Source: Phenylobacterium deserti
GTDB lineage: Bacteria; Pseudomonadota; Alphaproteobacteria; Caulobacterales; Caulobacteraceae
DNA: 42,936 bases
Assembly: GCA_945883235.1 (NCBI GenBank)
Contig: CAMCXF010000029.1
Coordinates: forward strand, 1-42,936
Direction: 5' to 3'
The notes under the pieces are model-generated. The model made no database searches and had not been told where the DNA came from. It worked only from the letters and a program-made list of their open reading frames with translations. Both the position numbers and the translations under genes were made by a program. The stretch's first letter is position 1; every line of letters starts with the position of its first letter. Positions 34,801 through 42,748 of this stretch are shown here, piece after piece.

Positions 34801-35613
34801 TCAGACTGAGATCGTCACCTTCAGAAAGGTGGCGGGGATCTGTGTGCGGTTGGGCTCACCGCTGAGATTCTGAGCCTGGAACAGGTCGTCCAGTTCCTGG
34901 CGCAGCGCGCGCACGCGTCCTTCCACCTCCGCTGCAGCGAAGGCGTTCATCGTCGGGCCGTAGTACGTCGAGAAGTCATCCAGCAACTCGGACGGCGCGC
35001 CAGGATGCTCGAAGACATAGGTGCTTCGGGCAAAGCTGATGTGGTCCTCTGGAATGCCGGCGCCGGCAAATCGCGCGATCACCATGTCTTCCAGACCCCA
35101 GGTCATGGGGCTGACGAAGCCCGCCGCGGGTGGCGGAGAATAGGCCGCGCTGATCTTCAGGATCTGGGCGACCAGGGTCGGGTCGTTGGGAATCCAGTTG
35201 CCCATGACGATCCTTCCGCCCGGCCGGGTGACCCGGACCATTTCGCGCGCGACGGCGTCGGGCCGCGGCGCGAACATGGCACCGAAGATGCTGACCACCA
35301 GGTCAAAGGCGTCATCGGCGAGACCCTGCAGATCCGAAGCGTCGCCTTCCTGGAACCGACAATTGGCGAGGCCTTCGTCGCGGGCGCGCAGGTTTCCGGC
35401 CGCGACGAGATTGGCTGCGATATCGACGCCCAGCACGTCGGCACCCAGTCTGGCCGCCGGGAGCGCCGTGGTGCCGTCGCCGCATCCGAGATCGAGAACC
35501 CTGAGTCCCGGTGTGATGCGCAGTTCACGCACCAACGCCTCACCGCTGGCGCGCATGCCGCGGGCGATCCGCGTGAAGTCGCCCTTTTCCCAGAGCGCTT
35601 TGTTGGGGTTCAC
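34801..35613 (-). CDS. SAM-dependent class I methyltransferase
   Basis: A 270-residue cytoplasmic methyltransferase. Motif I is VLDLGCGDGTTALPAARLGA (about residues 40-58), followed by VLGVDIAANLV, the motif FDLVVSIFGAMFAP and the VTRPGGRIVMGNW motif, as in UbiE-like enzymes. The C-terminal third is variable, so the substrate is unknown. GTG 35613 overlaps the cupin stop as GTGA, so the two are cotranslated. Confidence 0.88.
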   Translation of the reverse strand: MNPNKALWEKGDFTRIARGMRASGEALVRELRITPGLRVLDLGCGDGTTALPAARLGADVLGVDIAANLVAAGNLRARDEGLANCRFQEGDASDLQGLADDAFDLVVSIFGAMFAPRPDAVAREMVRVTRPGGRIVMGNWIPNDPTLVAQILKISAAYSPPPAAGFVSPMTWGLEDMVIARFAGAGIPEDHISFARSTYVFEHPGAPSELLDDFSTYYGPTMNAFAAAEVEGRVRALRQELDDLFQAQNLSGEPNRTQIPATFLKVTISV

Positions 35614-36083
35614 TTGAGCGACCCTGTGAAAGCTATGGCATCCACAGCACTCTCGAATGCGATAAACAGCGTGCAAGGCCCGGCTCCCTTGCAGGTGGCC
35701 ACGTGGGGCAGCCCGCCTGGACCGTAAGCGTACTCGCCCGGGGTCAAGTCCTCTGCGGGGCTGCCCTGGTAACGAACCGTGAGCTGGCCCTCGACGAGAA
35801 CGATGCGTTCGGGCGACGTGTGGGAATGGGGGGGAATCGTGTAGCCGCCCGGCACGCGCAGGAAAACGTCGGCGTTAGGCTTGGCTGGGTCGCCGTTCAG
35901 AACGGCGATCTGGCATCCGGCCGGGAAGATCGGGGGGCAGGGCCCCCACTGTAGCGCCGAGTTTACCGTGGCGGTGACCGGTTTCGCATTCGGGGCGGTC
36001 TGGCCTTTTGCACCGGAGGCCGCAAGGGAAACCGCGGAAATCGCCAAGGCGATGCGGACGCCGGACATCAGGGTCTTGGTCAT
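35610..36083 (-). CDS. Exported cupin-domain protein
   Basis: A 157-residue protein with a signal peptide (KTLMSGVRIALAISAVSLAASG, cleavage after AKG likely). The cupin core shows PPHSHTSPERIVLVEG (about residues 85-100; two His and a Glu as metal ligands) and the second motif YAYGPGGLPHVATCKGAGP with a further His. Cysteines at GPCPPIFPAGC and CKGAGPC may form disulfides. ATG 36083 has GGAAGA 6 nt upstream. It leads the pair with the methyltransferase gene and is divergent from the CadC-like regulator, which probably controls it. Confidence 0.85.
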   Translation of the reverse strand: MTKTLMSGVRIALAISAVSLAASGAKGQTAPNAKPVTATVNSALQWGPCPPIFPAGCQIAVLNGDPAKPNADVFLRVPGGYTIPPHSHTSPERIVLVEGQLTVRYQGSPAEDLTPGEYAYGPGGLPHVATCKGAGPCTLFIAFESAVDAIAFTGSLK

Positions 36084-36176
36084 CACGTGTCTTCCGATCT
36101 GTCGTGAACTCGGGAATGGCCCGAGGCCTGACAGCAGACCTAGTCGGTATCCGGCGCGGAGGCTTGAAGACGGTCT

Positions 36177-36204
36177 GGAGATCGTGTGGAGATCGACCGG
36201 AGAT
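36177..36204. promoter_or_regulatory. Three 11-bp direct repeats (GGAGAT) before the regulator gene
   Basis: GGAGAT occurs at 36177-36182, 36188-36193 and 36199-36204, exactly 11 bp apart, with the first two extended to TGGAGATCG. This is the head-to-tail layout bound by OmpR/PhoB-type winged helices, the DNA-binding class of the protein encoded from 36225. The site lies 20-48 bp upstream of that gene in the divergent region. Confidence 0.5.
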
Positions 36205-36224
36205 TTACGCTATGGTCACGCGCG

Positions 36225-37772
36225 ATGATCTTTCAGTTTGCCCATTTCGAGCTGGATATCGACCGCGTTGAGCTGCGCGCGGACGGCGTGGCCCTGGCGG
36301 TTGAGCCCCAGGTCTTTGCTCTGCTGCGACTGCTCATCGAGAACCGCAGTCGCGTCGTGACCAAGGACGAGATTGTCGCCCAGATCTGGAAGGGCCGGAT
36401 CGTTTCGGACTCGGCGATCTCGAGCCGGGTCAAGTCGGCCCGGCAGGTGATAGGCGACGATGGCAACGCGCAGGCCCTGATCCGCACGGCGCACGGGATT
36501 GGCTTCCGTTTTGTGGCCGAGGTCGTCCAGCCGTCGACCGTTTCTTTCGCCCCGGCGCTGGAACCCGTCCCTGGTGAGGGACCTCTGCCGTCGCGACCCA
36601 GCCTTGCCGTGCTGCCTTTTCGGATGGTCGGCACCGCCCAGCCGCAGTTCCCGATCGCCGACGCCCTGCCGCAGGACCTCATCACGGAGCTGTCACGGCT
36701 GCACTGGTTGCTGGTGATCGCGCGTGGCTCGTCCTTCCAGTTCAGAGGTTCGGACACGAGCCTCGAAATCGTGCGCCAGAAGCTGAATGTGCGGTACTGC
36801 CTCTCCGGTGTCGTCGAGATGTTGGGCCCGGTCCTGTCGGTTTCGGTGGAACTCGGCGACACCCAGACCGGCGGCGTGGTGTGGAGTGAAAGGTTCCAGG
36901 CTGACGTGAGCGCCATCCACGAAGTCCGCAACAGGATTATCGCCGCAGTGACCAGCGCCGTAGAAGTGCGGATTCCCTTCAATGAGGCGCGGCGAGCGTT
37001 GTCGAAGTCGCCGGAAAACCTCGACGCCTGGTCGGCCTATCACCTCGGCTTGCACCACATGTATCGCTTCAACAAGGCGGACAACGACATCGCGACGGGC
37101 CTGTTCGAACGCGCCGCGGCCATGGAGCCAGGCTTTGCACGAGCCTATGCTGGGCTGTCCTTCACCCACTTCCAGAACGCGTTCCTGCGCTATTCCGACG
37201 ACCCCGCCTCCGTGGTGCTCGCGCAGCGTTTCGCGTCCCAATGCCTGGAGCGGGATCCGCTGGATCCCTTCGGTCACTTCACCATGGGACGGGCGCAGTG
37301 GTTGAATGATGATCTGGAGGCCAGCCTGCCCTGGCTGGAGCGGGCCAACGCCCTCAATCCCAACTATGCGCAGGCCCGGTATTCCCGGGGCTGGGCCGAG
37401 GCCCTGCTGGGCAGCGCTGCGGCCACCCAACTCAATATCGACACGGCGCTGATCCTCAGCCCGCTCGATCCGCTAGTCTATGGCATGCTGGGGGTGCGGG
37501 CGATGTCCTACCTGGTCCTCGAAGACCCGGCGCAGGCGGCGCTCTGGGCCGAGCGTGCCGCGAAAGCGCCCGGGGCCCATGCGCTGATCGAGATGATCGC
37601 GGCGACCGCCCATGGCCTCAACGGCAATGCGGGGAAGGCCCGTGCCTGGGCCGACTCGGTACGCGCCCGCGCCGCTCACCTCGACAAGGCCGACTTCCTT
37701 CGCGCCTTTCCATTTCGCGACCTGCCGACGCGCGCTCGCGTGACCGGGATGCTGGGAAAGCTCGACTTCTAG
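36225..37772 (+). CDS. Winged-helix (OmpR/CadC-type) regulator with TolB-like and TPR domains
   Basis: A 515-residue protein. The N-terminal OmpR/ToxR-type winged helix (about residues 5-95) shows FELDIDRVELRADGVALAV, VVTKDEIVAQIWKG, SRVKSARQVIGDDG and HGIGFRFVA. A TolB-like region follows (about 125-240; PSLAVLPFRMVG, LNVRYCLSGVVE). TPR-type helices fill the rest. No membrane helix is seen, so it acts in the cytoplasm. ATG 36225 is chosen; GTG 36186 lies within the 11-bp repeats. It is divergent from the cupin-methyltransferase pair, which with itself is the likely target. The signal is unknown. Confidence 0.86.
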   Translation: MIFQFAHFELDIDRVELRADGVALAVEPQVFALLRLLIENRSRVVTKDEIVAQIWKGRIVSDSAISSRVKSARQVIGDDGNAQALIRTAHGIGFRFVAEVVQPSTVSFAPALEPVPGEGPLPSRPSLAVLPFRMVGTAQPQFPIADALPQDLITELSRLHWLLVIARGSSFQFRGSDTSLEIVRQKLNVRYCLSGVVEMLGPVLSVSVELGDTQTGGVVWSERFQADVSAIHEVRNRIIAAVTSAVEVRIPFNEARRALSKSPENLDAWSAYHLGLHHMYRFNKADNDIATGLFERAAAMEPGFARAYAGLSFTHFQNAFLRYSDDPASVVLAQRFASQCLERDPLDPFGHFTMGRAQWLNDDLEASLPWLERANALNPNYAQARYSRGWAEALLGSAAATQLNIDTALILSPLDPLVYGMLGVRAMSYLVLEDPAQAALWAERAAKAPGAHALIEMIAATAHGLNGNAGKARAWADSVRARAAHLDKADFLRAFPFRDLPTRARVTGMLGKLDF

Positions 37773-37985
37773 CAGGGAGATGACATCTCAACGTGCCGCA
37801 GCGGTCGCGTCCGCGCACTTCCGATTGGCCCGGGCCCGGAAATGGCGAAGTGTCAGCCCGGCAGAACTCCACTGCCAGTTTTGGGTCAGAAGCGATCTGA
37901 ATGCCCGCGCCAGACTCCTGCCTATGGGTTTGTCGTACATGTCGCGATGTTCGGGGTAGGTTTCGAAAAACAGAGGAACGGTAAC

Positions 37986-38624
37986 GTGGGATTGAAAGTC
38001 ATCGGCTCTGGCCTGGGGCGCACCGGAACGCTGTCGACCAAGCTCGCGCTGGAACAGCTGGGCTTCGCGCCATGTCATCACATGGTCGAGGTGTTCATGA
38101 ACCCGACGTCGGTTCCGCTGTGGATTGCCGCAGCGAATGGTGAGCCTGACTGGCACGCAATTTTCGCCGGCTATAGCGCCATGGTGGACCATCCCGGTTG
38201 CGCATATTGGCGGGAACTGGCGGATTTCTACCCGGAAGCCAAGGTGCTGCACACGGTCCGGGATCCCGAGAAGTGGTTCGATTCGACCCAGGCCACCATT
38301 TTCAACCCGGATCGCCCCGGTCCGCCCGGTGGCCCACTCAAGGTGTTCATGGATCAGCTCCACGCCTGGTATGGCGGAGATATCCACGACCGCGCCTTCA
38401 TGGTTGACTTCTTCCGACGCCATACCGAAGCCGTTGTGGCAGGCGTACCGAAAGAGCGCCTGCTGGTGTTCAATGTCGCCGAAGGCTGGGATCCGCTCTG
38501 CGCTTTCCTGGGTGTTCCGGTTCCCGAGACGCCCTATCCGCGTGGGAACTCGACAAGCGAGTTCCAGGCTCGGGTCGCCAGCGGCCAGATGCCCATCGAC
38601 CCTAGCAAGCTCATGCGACCCTGA
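37986..38624 (+). CDS. Sulfotransferase family protein
   Basis: A 212-residue protein. The N-terminal KVIGSGLGRTGTLSTKLALE is a P-loop-like 5'-phosphosulfate (PAPS) binding motif, and HTVRDPEKWFDSTQ resembles the 3'-phosphate motif of the compact Sulfotransfer_4 group. The pattern LEQLGFAPCHHMVEV is typical of that group. GTG 37986 with GAGGAA 8 nt upstream is chosen; ATG 37947 in frame is an alternative. The acceptor is unknown. It ends 2 nt from the convergent glnD stop. The 213-nt gap upstream holds nothing I can support. Confidence 0.82.
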   Translation: MGLKVIGSGLGRTGTLSTKLALEQLGFAPCHHMVEVFMNPTSVPLWIAAANGEPDWHAIFAGYSAMVDHPGCAYWRELADFYPEAKVLHTVRDPEKWFDSTQATIFNPDRPGPPGGPLKVFMDQLHAWYGGDIHDRAFMVDFFRRHTEAVVAGVPKERLLVFNVAEGWDPLCAFLGVPVPETPYPRGNSTSEFQARVASGQMPIDPSKLMRP

Positions 38625-38626
38625 GG

Positions 38627-41446
38627 TCAGCGCGCATTGCTGGCGCGGGCCTGCTGCAGGTTGGAACGCCGGGCCTTGGTGTTCTCGACCTCCTCGGCTG
38701 TGATCGCGGCCAGCAGCGCGGACTTGAGCGAATTGCCCTTGCGGGCGTCCGTGAGTTTCGCACCCTCCGCGTCCACGACGTAGAAGGCATCGACCGCGCG
38801 TTCGCCGTAACCGCCAATATGGGCCGACGTGATCAACAGGCCTGCGTCTGCAAGGGTTCGCGCAAGGCTCGCCAGCAATCCCGGGCGATCACGGCCAGAC
38901 GCTTCGACGACCGTAGAGGTTTCCGACGCTTCGTTGTCCAGCATGACGGCCGGTGTGATCGTGAACGCAGCGGCCCGCCCGAGATCCTGCCGACGCGGTT
39001 CGCTGGCATGGGGTTCGCCCCGCGCGGCGGCGGCCAGGCTGTCGGCCAGGCGGGTCAACGCTCTGGGGTCGACGCCCCCGAACGGGGCCCCGGTGATGTC
39101 CTGCATATAAAAGACATCCAGCGCCTGTTTCTGGCGCGAGGTGAACACCCGCGCGCCAACGATATTGGCCCCGGCCGCGGTGATGGCCTCAGCAAGATCA
39201 ACGAACAATCGCGGTCGGTCGGACGCGGCGATGACCACCTCCGAGGCGTTCAGGTCACCTCGAACGCGACCCTCTGCCGCCGATCCGGGACCCGACGCGG
39301 CCTGTTGAGACAGCCGGGAATGGCTCAAAACCTCCCCGTCATCAAACGCGGTGAAATAGGCGTCTTCCATGGCGTCACCCCAGGGCTCGGCACCGGGGGC
39401 GACCCTGGCCAGACGCACGCGGGCGTCATAGGCGGCGTTTTCCTGATAACGCCGGAGCGCTGCCGCCGCGTCAGATCCGCGACCGCCCCGGAACACCGCC
39501 TCGGTAGCTGAATAGAGTTCGCGTAACAGCTGGCCCTTCCAGCCATTCCAGACGCCCGGCCCCACGGCGCGGATGTCGGCCACGGTCAGGACCAGCAACA
39601 ATCGCAGGCGTTCCGGAGACTGCACGATAGCGGCGAAATCAGAGACCGTGCGGGGATCCGAAATGTCGCGCTTCTGGGCGGTGTCGCTCATCACCAGGTG
39701 ATGCTCGACCAGCCAGGCCACCAGCTCGATCTTGGAGCGCTCAAGACCCAGGCGCTCGCAGGCTTGCCGCGCAGCGCGCGCACCCGCCACCTCCTGACCG
39801 CCGGCTCCACCCTTGCCCGTGTCGTGCAGCAGCATGGCCAGGAACAGAGCCTCGCGGTCGACGATCAGCGGCATGATCTGGGTGGCCAGCGGATGCTCGT
39901 CCTGCAGACGCCCTGCCGCGATCTCGGCGATCACGCCCACGGCGCGCAGCGTGTGCTCGTCCACGGTGTAGGAGTGATACATGTTGAACTGCATCTGGGC
40001 GACGATGCGACCGAACTCCGGCAGGTAGCGGCCCAGCACACCGGCCTCGGTCATCAGGGTCAGCGTCGTACGCGGATCGCGGCCCCGCGCCAGAATATCC
40101 AGGAACACCCGGGCGGCGTGTCGGTCGCGCCGGACCGCCGAGGTGATCAGGCCAATGGCCCGCGAAGAGGCGGTGAAAGCATCAGGATGCAGGTCGAGGT
40201 TCCGCTGATCCGCCACCTTGAACAGCCTGAGCAGGTTGGTCGGGTCCTGCTGGAAGATGTCGGGATCCACGTCCAGGCGGCCGCCCACCTCGGCAAAGCC
40301 CGGCTCGTCCAGCGGCTTGCGGGTTATCTTGCGGCCGGGAATGAAGCGCGAAATTCCCCGGGGCTCGACCTTGACCTGCTCGGCTTCCAGCTTGGCGGCA
40401 AACACCCGGGTAAGCGCGCCGACATCCTTGGCGATCAGGAAATAGCGCCGCATGAACCGTTCGACGGCCGGGGCATCTCCGCGGTCGCCGTATCCCATCC
40501 GCCGGGCGATTTCAGGTTGCAGATCAAAGGTCAGCCGCTCCTCCGGCCGCCCGGTGGCGAAATGCAGGTGGCCGCGCACGGCCCACAGGAAGTCGAAGGC
40601 CTTGATAAACGCCCGGACCTCGCGCCGCTCGAACATCTCCAGTTGCAGCACCTTTTCGATGGATTGGCCGGGATGCAGGTACTGGGCGATCCAGAACAGC
40701 GTGTTGAGGTCGCGAAGGCCGCCCTTGCCCTCCTTGATATTGGGCTCGACCATGTAGCGGCTGGTGCCGGCGCGGGCGTGGCGTTCGTCGCGCTCCTTCA
40801 GCTTGGCAGCGACGAACTCGGCCCCGGTGCCGCGCACGACCTCGCCCTGAAAGCGCCGCATCAGCTCGTCGGCCAGCTTTTCGTCGCCGATCAGGCGTCG
40901 GCCTTCCAGGATCGACGTCCGGATGGTGAAGTCTTCGCGGCTTAGCTTGACGCACTCTTCGATCGTGCGAGACGCGTGGCCAACCTTGAAGCCCAGGTCC
41001 CACAGGGCATAGAGCATGTACTCGATCACGCTCTCGGCGTGGGCGGTCTGTTTGTAGGGCCGCACGAACAGGAGATCGATGTCGGAGAAGGGTGCCAGCG
41101 TGCCGCGTCCATAACCGCCCACCGCCATCAGCGCCAGACGCTCGCCCTCGGTAGGATTGCGCGCCCGGAACACGTGGACGGTGGTGAAATCCCAAAGCGC
41201 GGAAACCACCTCGTCGGTGACGCCCGATACGAGCCGGGCTGTTTCGATCCCACCGGCCCCGTTCTCCAGCCGCTCCTTGGCGATCATCCGGCCCCGGAAC
41301 AGGGCCGCCTTGAGGATTTCCAGCGCGGACTTGCGCTGGGCCGGCTCATCGCCCTGAAACTCCAGTGCTGCGGTCGAGAGCTGGCTACGCAGTCGCACCC
41401 CGTCGACAACATATTCCAGGCGGGTGGGGCGAAGGCGTGTGACCAT
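38627..41446 (-). CDS. glnD: PII uridylyltransferase / uridylyl-removing enzyme
   Basis: A 939-residue nitrogen sensor that adds UMP to PII proteins and removes it according to glutamine. The nucleotidyltransferase domain shows AVGGYGRGTLAPFSDIDLLF (about residue 110), with PNIKEGKGGLRDL further on. The HD domain shows AMLLHDTGKGGAG (about residue 540). Two ACT domains lie at about 735 and 850 (RPRLFVDLAEAITAAGANI; RDRPGLLASLARTLADAGL). The length is normal for the family. The upstream region contains two GGACAG repeats and a TATATG that could be a -10 element. Confidence 0.97.
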   Translation of the reverse strand: MVTRLRPTRLEYVVDGVRLRSQLSTAALEFQGDEPAQRKSALEILKAALFRGRMIAKERLENGAGGIETARLVSGVTDEVVSALWDFTTVHVFRARNPTEGERLALMAVGGYGRGTLAPFSDIDLLFVRPYKQTAHAESVIEYMLYALWDLGFKVGHASRTIEECVKLSREDFTIRTSILEGRRLIGDEKLADELMRRFQGEVVRGTGAEFVAAKLKERDERHARAGTSRYMVEPNIKEGKGGLRDLNTLFWIAQYLHPGQSIEKVLQLEMFERREVRAFIKAFDFLWAVRGHLHFATGRPEERLTFDLQPEIARRMGYGDRGDAPAVERFMRRYFLIAKDVGALTRVFAAKLEAEQVKVEPRGISRFIPGRKITRKPLDEPGFAEVGGRLDVDPDIFQQDPTNLLRLFKVADQRNLDLHPDAFTASSRAIGLITSAVRRDRHAARVFLDILARGRDPRTTLTLMTEAGVLGRYLPEFGRIVAQMQFNMYHSYTVDEHTLRAVGVIAEIAAGRLQDEHPLATQIMPLIVDREALFLAMLLHDTGKGGAGGQEVAGARAARQACERLGLERSKIELVAWLVEHHLVMSDTAQKRDISDPRTVSDFAAIVQSPERLRLLLVLTVADIRAVGPGVWNGWKGQLLRELYSATEAVFRGGRGSDAAAALRRYQENAAYDARVRLARVAPGAEPWGDAMEDAYFTAFDDGEVLSHSRLSQQAASGPGSAAEGRVRGDLNASEVVIAASDRPRLFVDLAEAITAAGANIVGARVFTSRQKQALDVFYMQDITGAPFGGVDPRALTRLADSLAAAARGEPHASEPRRQDLGRAAAFTITPAVMLDNEASETSTVVEASGRDRPGLLASLARTLADAGLLITSAHIGGYGERAVDAFYVVDAEGAKLTDARKGNSLKSALLAAITAEEVENTKARRSNLQQARASNAR

Positions 41447-41551
41447 GACTGGACAGGCATATAGGACAGATCGTTAACGGGCGCAGGACTTTGGCTTGTC
41501 GTTGCAGTGCACGGCATTTTGACGTACATGTTGGTCGAAAGGCTTCACCCC

Positions 41552-41842
41552 ATGACTAACGCCGCCACGCGACCGGCAATCTTGCGCGAGCCCAAGAAGG
41601 ATCGCATGGAGTTACGCGTCGCCGCGTCCGCCAAGAGTCTTATCCAGCGCGCCATGGCCGTCAGCGGTCTGACGGCAGGCGACCTGGCCTATGAAGGTGC
41701 GCGTCGCGTCCTGGATGAGCATGAACGCATGGTGCTGACGGGCGCTGACCGCGAGGCATTTCTGGACGCGGTCGCCAATCCGCCGGAACCTACAGCGCGG
41801 TTGATCGCGGCCATGCGACGGCGGCGCGACGCATCGGCCTGA
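41552..41842 (+). CDS. DUF1778 (TacA-like) antitoxin
   Basis: A 96-residue protein with the ribbon-helix-helix region KKDRMELRVAASAKSLIQRA and a C-terminal tail (VLTGADREAFLDAVANPPEPT) that closely matches DUF1778/TacA antitoxins; the tail wraps the toxin. ATG 41552 has GAAAGG upstream. It probably represses its own operon and neutralises the acetyltransferase toxin encoded 3 nt downstream. Confidence 0.88.
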   Translation: MTNAATRPAILREPKKDRMELRVAASAKSLIQRAMAVSGLTAGDLAYEGARRVLDEHERMVLTGADREAFLDAVANPPEPTARLIAAMRRRRDASA

Positions 41843-41845
41843 CAG

Positions 41846-42355
41846 GTGAGGGTCGCGTTCGAGGTACTGGGGTCGCAACACGACCGCGCCACTTTTTCGT
41901 GCGGGCAACCGGATCTCGATGTCTGGTTCCGTCAGCGTGCGGGCCAGGATCAACGCCGCAATGTGGCCCGGGTCTTTGTCGCGACTGACGACGAACTGGG
42001 TGTGGTCGGCTTCTACAGTCTTGGTGCTTTTACCCTGACGCTGACCGATCTACCGGCAGAGGCGGCGCGCACGCTGCCACGGTATGACGCGATCCCGGCG
42101 GCGCTGATCGGACGGCTCGCCCGCGACCAGCGGGTGCGCGGAAAGGGCGTCGGCGAGCTGCTGCTGGCCGACGCCATTGGCCGGATTCTTGATGCAGCCA
42201 GGACGCTCGCGGTGTTCGCGATCCTCGTCGACGCCAAGGATGCGCCCGCAGCCCGGTTCTATGCCGAGTTCGGTTTTCGCCCGTTTCCCAATCGGCCGGA
42301 GCGGATGTTTCTGCTGACATCCACGGCGGAGGCGGCGGATAGACAGGTCACATAA
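41846..42355 (+). CDS. GNAT-family toxin (TacT-like)
   Basis: A 169-residue GNAT protein of the toxin type. It shows FSCGQPDLDVWFRQRAGQDQ, VARVFVATDDELGVVGFYSL, the acetyl-CoA loop LARDQRVRGKGVGELLLADA (about residues 91-110), and the C-terminal ARFYAEFGFRPFP with the likely catalytic tyrosine. TacT-type toxins acetylate the amino acid on charged tRNAs and stop translation. GTG 41846 starts 3 nt after the antitoxin stop. The module is next to an IS630-disrupted gene. Confidence 0.88.
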   Translation: MRVAFEVLGSQHDRATFSCGQPDLDVWFRQRAGQDQRRNVARVFVATDDELGVVGFYSLGAFTLTLTDLPAEAARTLPRYDAIPAALIGRLARDQRVRGKGVGELLLADAIGRILDAARTLAVFAILVDAKDAPAARFYAEFGFRPFPNRPERMFLLTSTAEAADRQVT

Positions 42356-42376
42356 ACGACCGCGCCTCAGGTTGCA

Positions 42377-42748
42377 TCAAGTGCCCTCGGCCGCCGCCAA
42401 AACCTCCGCGAGTCGCGCGGTTCGATCCCAGAGTGCACCGCGCCAGCCGGCGGCGCGGGCCGCTTCGACGTTCGACGCGGTATCGTCCAGCAGCAGGAGA
42501 TCGGTGCCCGAAAAGCCGGTCCGGGCTTCAACTACGGCATAGAATTCCGGGTCGGTCTTCTTCCAGCCGATGTCGGCGGCATAGTGCATGGCGTCGAAGT
42601 GGTCGCGCAGGCCAAGCGTGCTCCAGAGATAAGCCGCGCGTTCATGCTCCTGGATGGTGGCGAGGTGGAGCTGGACGCCGGTCGCCCGGAGTGTCGCGAG
42701 GTCGGACAGCAGCGCCTTATCGAGCTGAGCGTCCTTCTCGAACCAGTA
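42377..42748 (-). pseudogene. HAD-superfamily hydrolase, 5' end cut off by IS630 insertion
   Basis: The frame can be read from about 42748 back to the stop at 42377, giving about 123 residues that include YWFEKDAQLDKALL, ATGVQLHLATIQEHERAAYL (motif II region), GWKKTDPEFY (the Lys of motif III) and LLLLDDTASNVEAARAAGW (motif IV acidic residues). Motif I with the nucleophile Asp (DxD) is missing, since the sequence enters an IS630 end and a TAG at 42758-42760. The remnant cannot be an active HAD enzyme. ATG 42589 gives a 70-residue open frame only. Confidence 0.8.

Noticed and set aside
37788..38423. A 211-codon minus-strand frame
   Set aside because: It is antisense to the sulfotransferase gene, whose PAPS motifs and ribosome site are clear.
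41451..41469. Direct repeat GGACAG-N7-GGACAG upstream of glnD
   Set aside because: Two 6-bp copies are too short to support an operator; only noted as part of the glnD upstream region.
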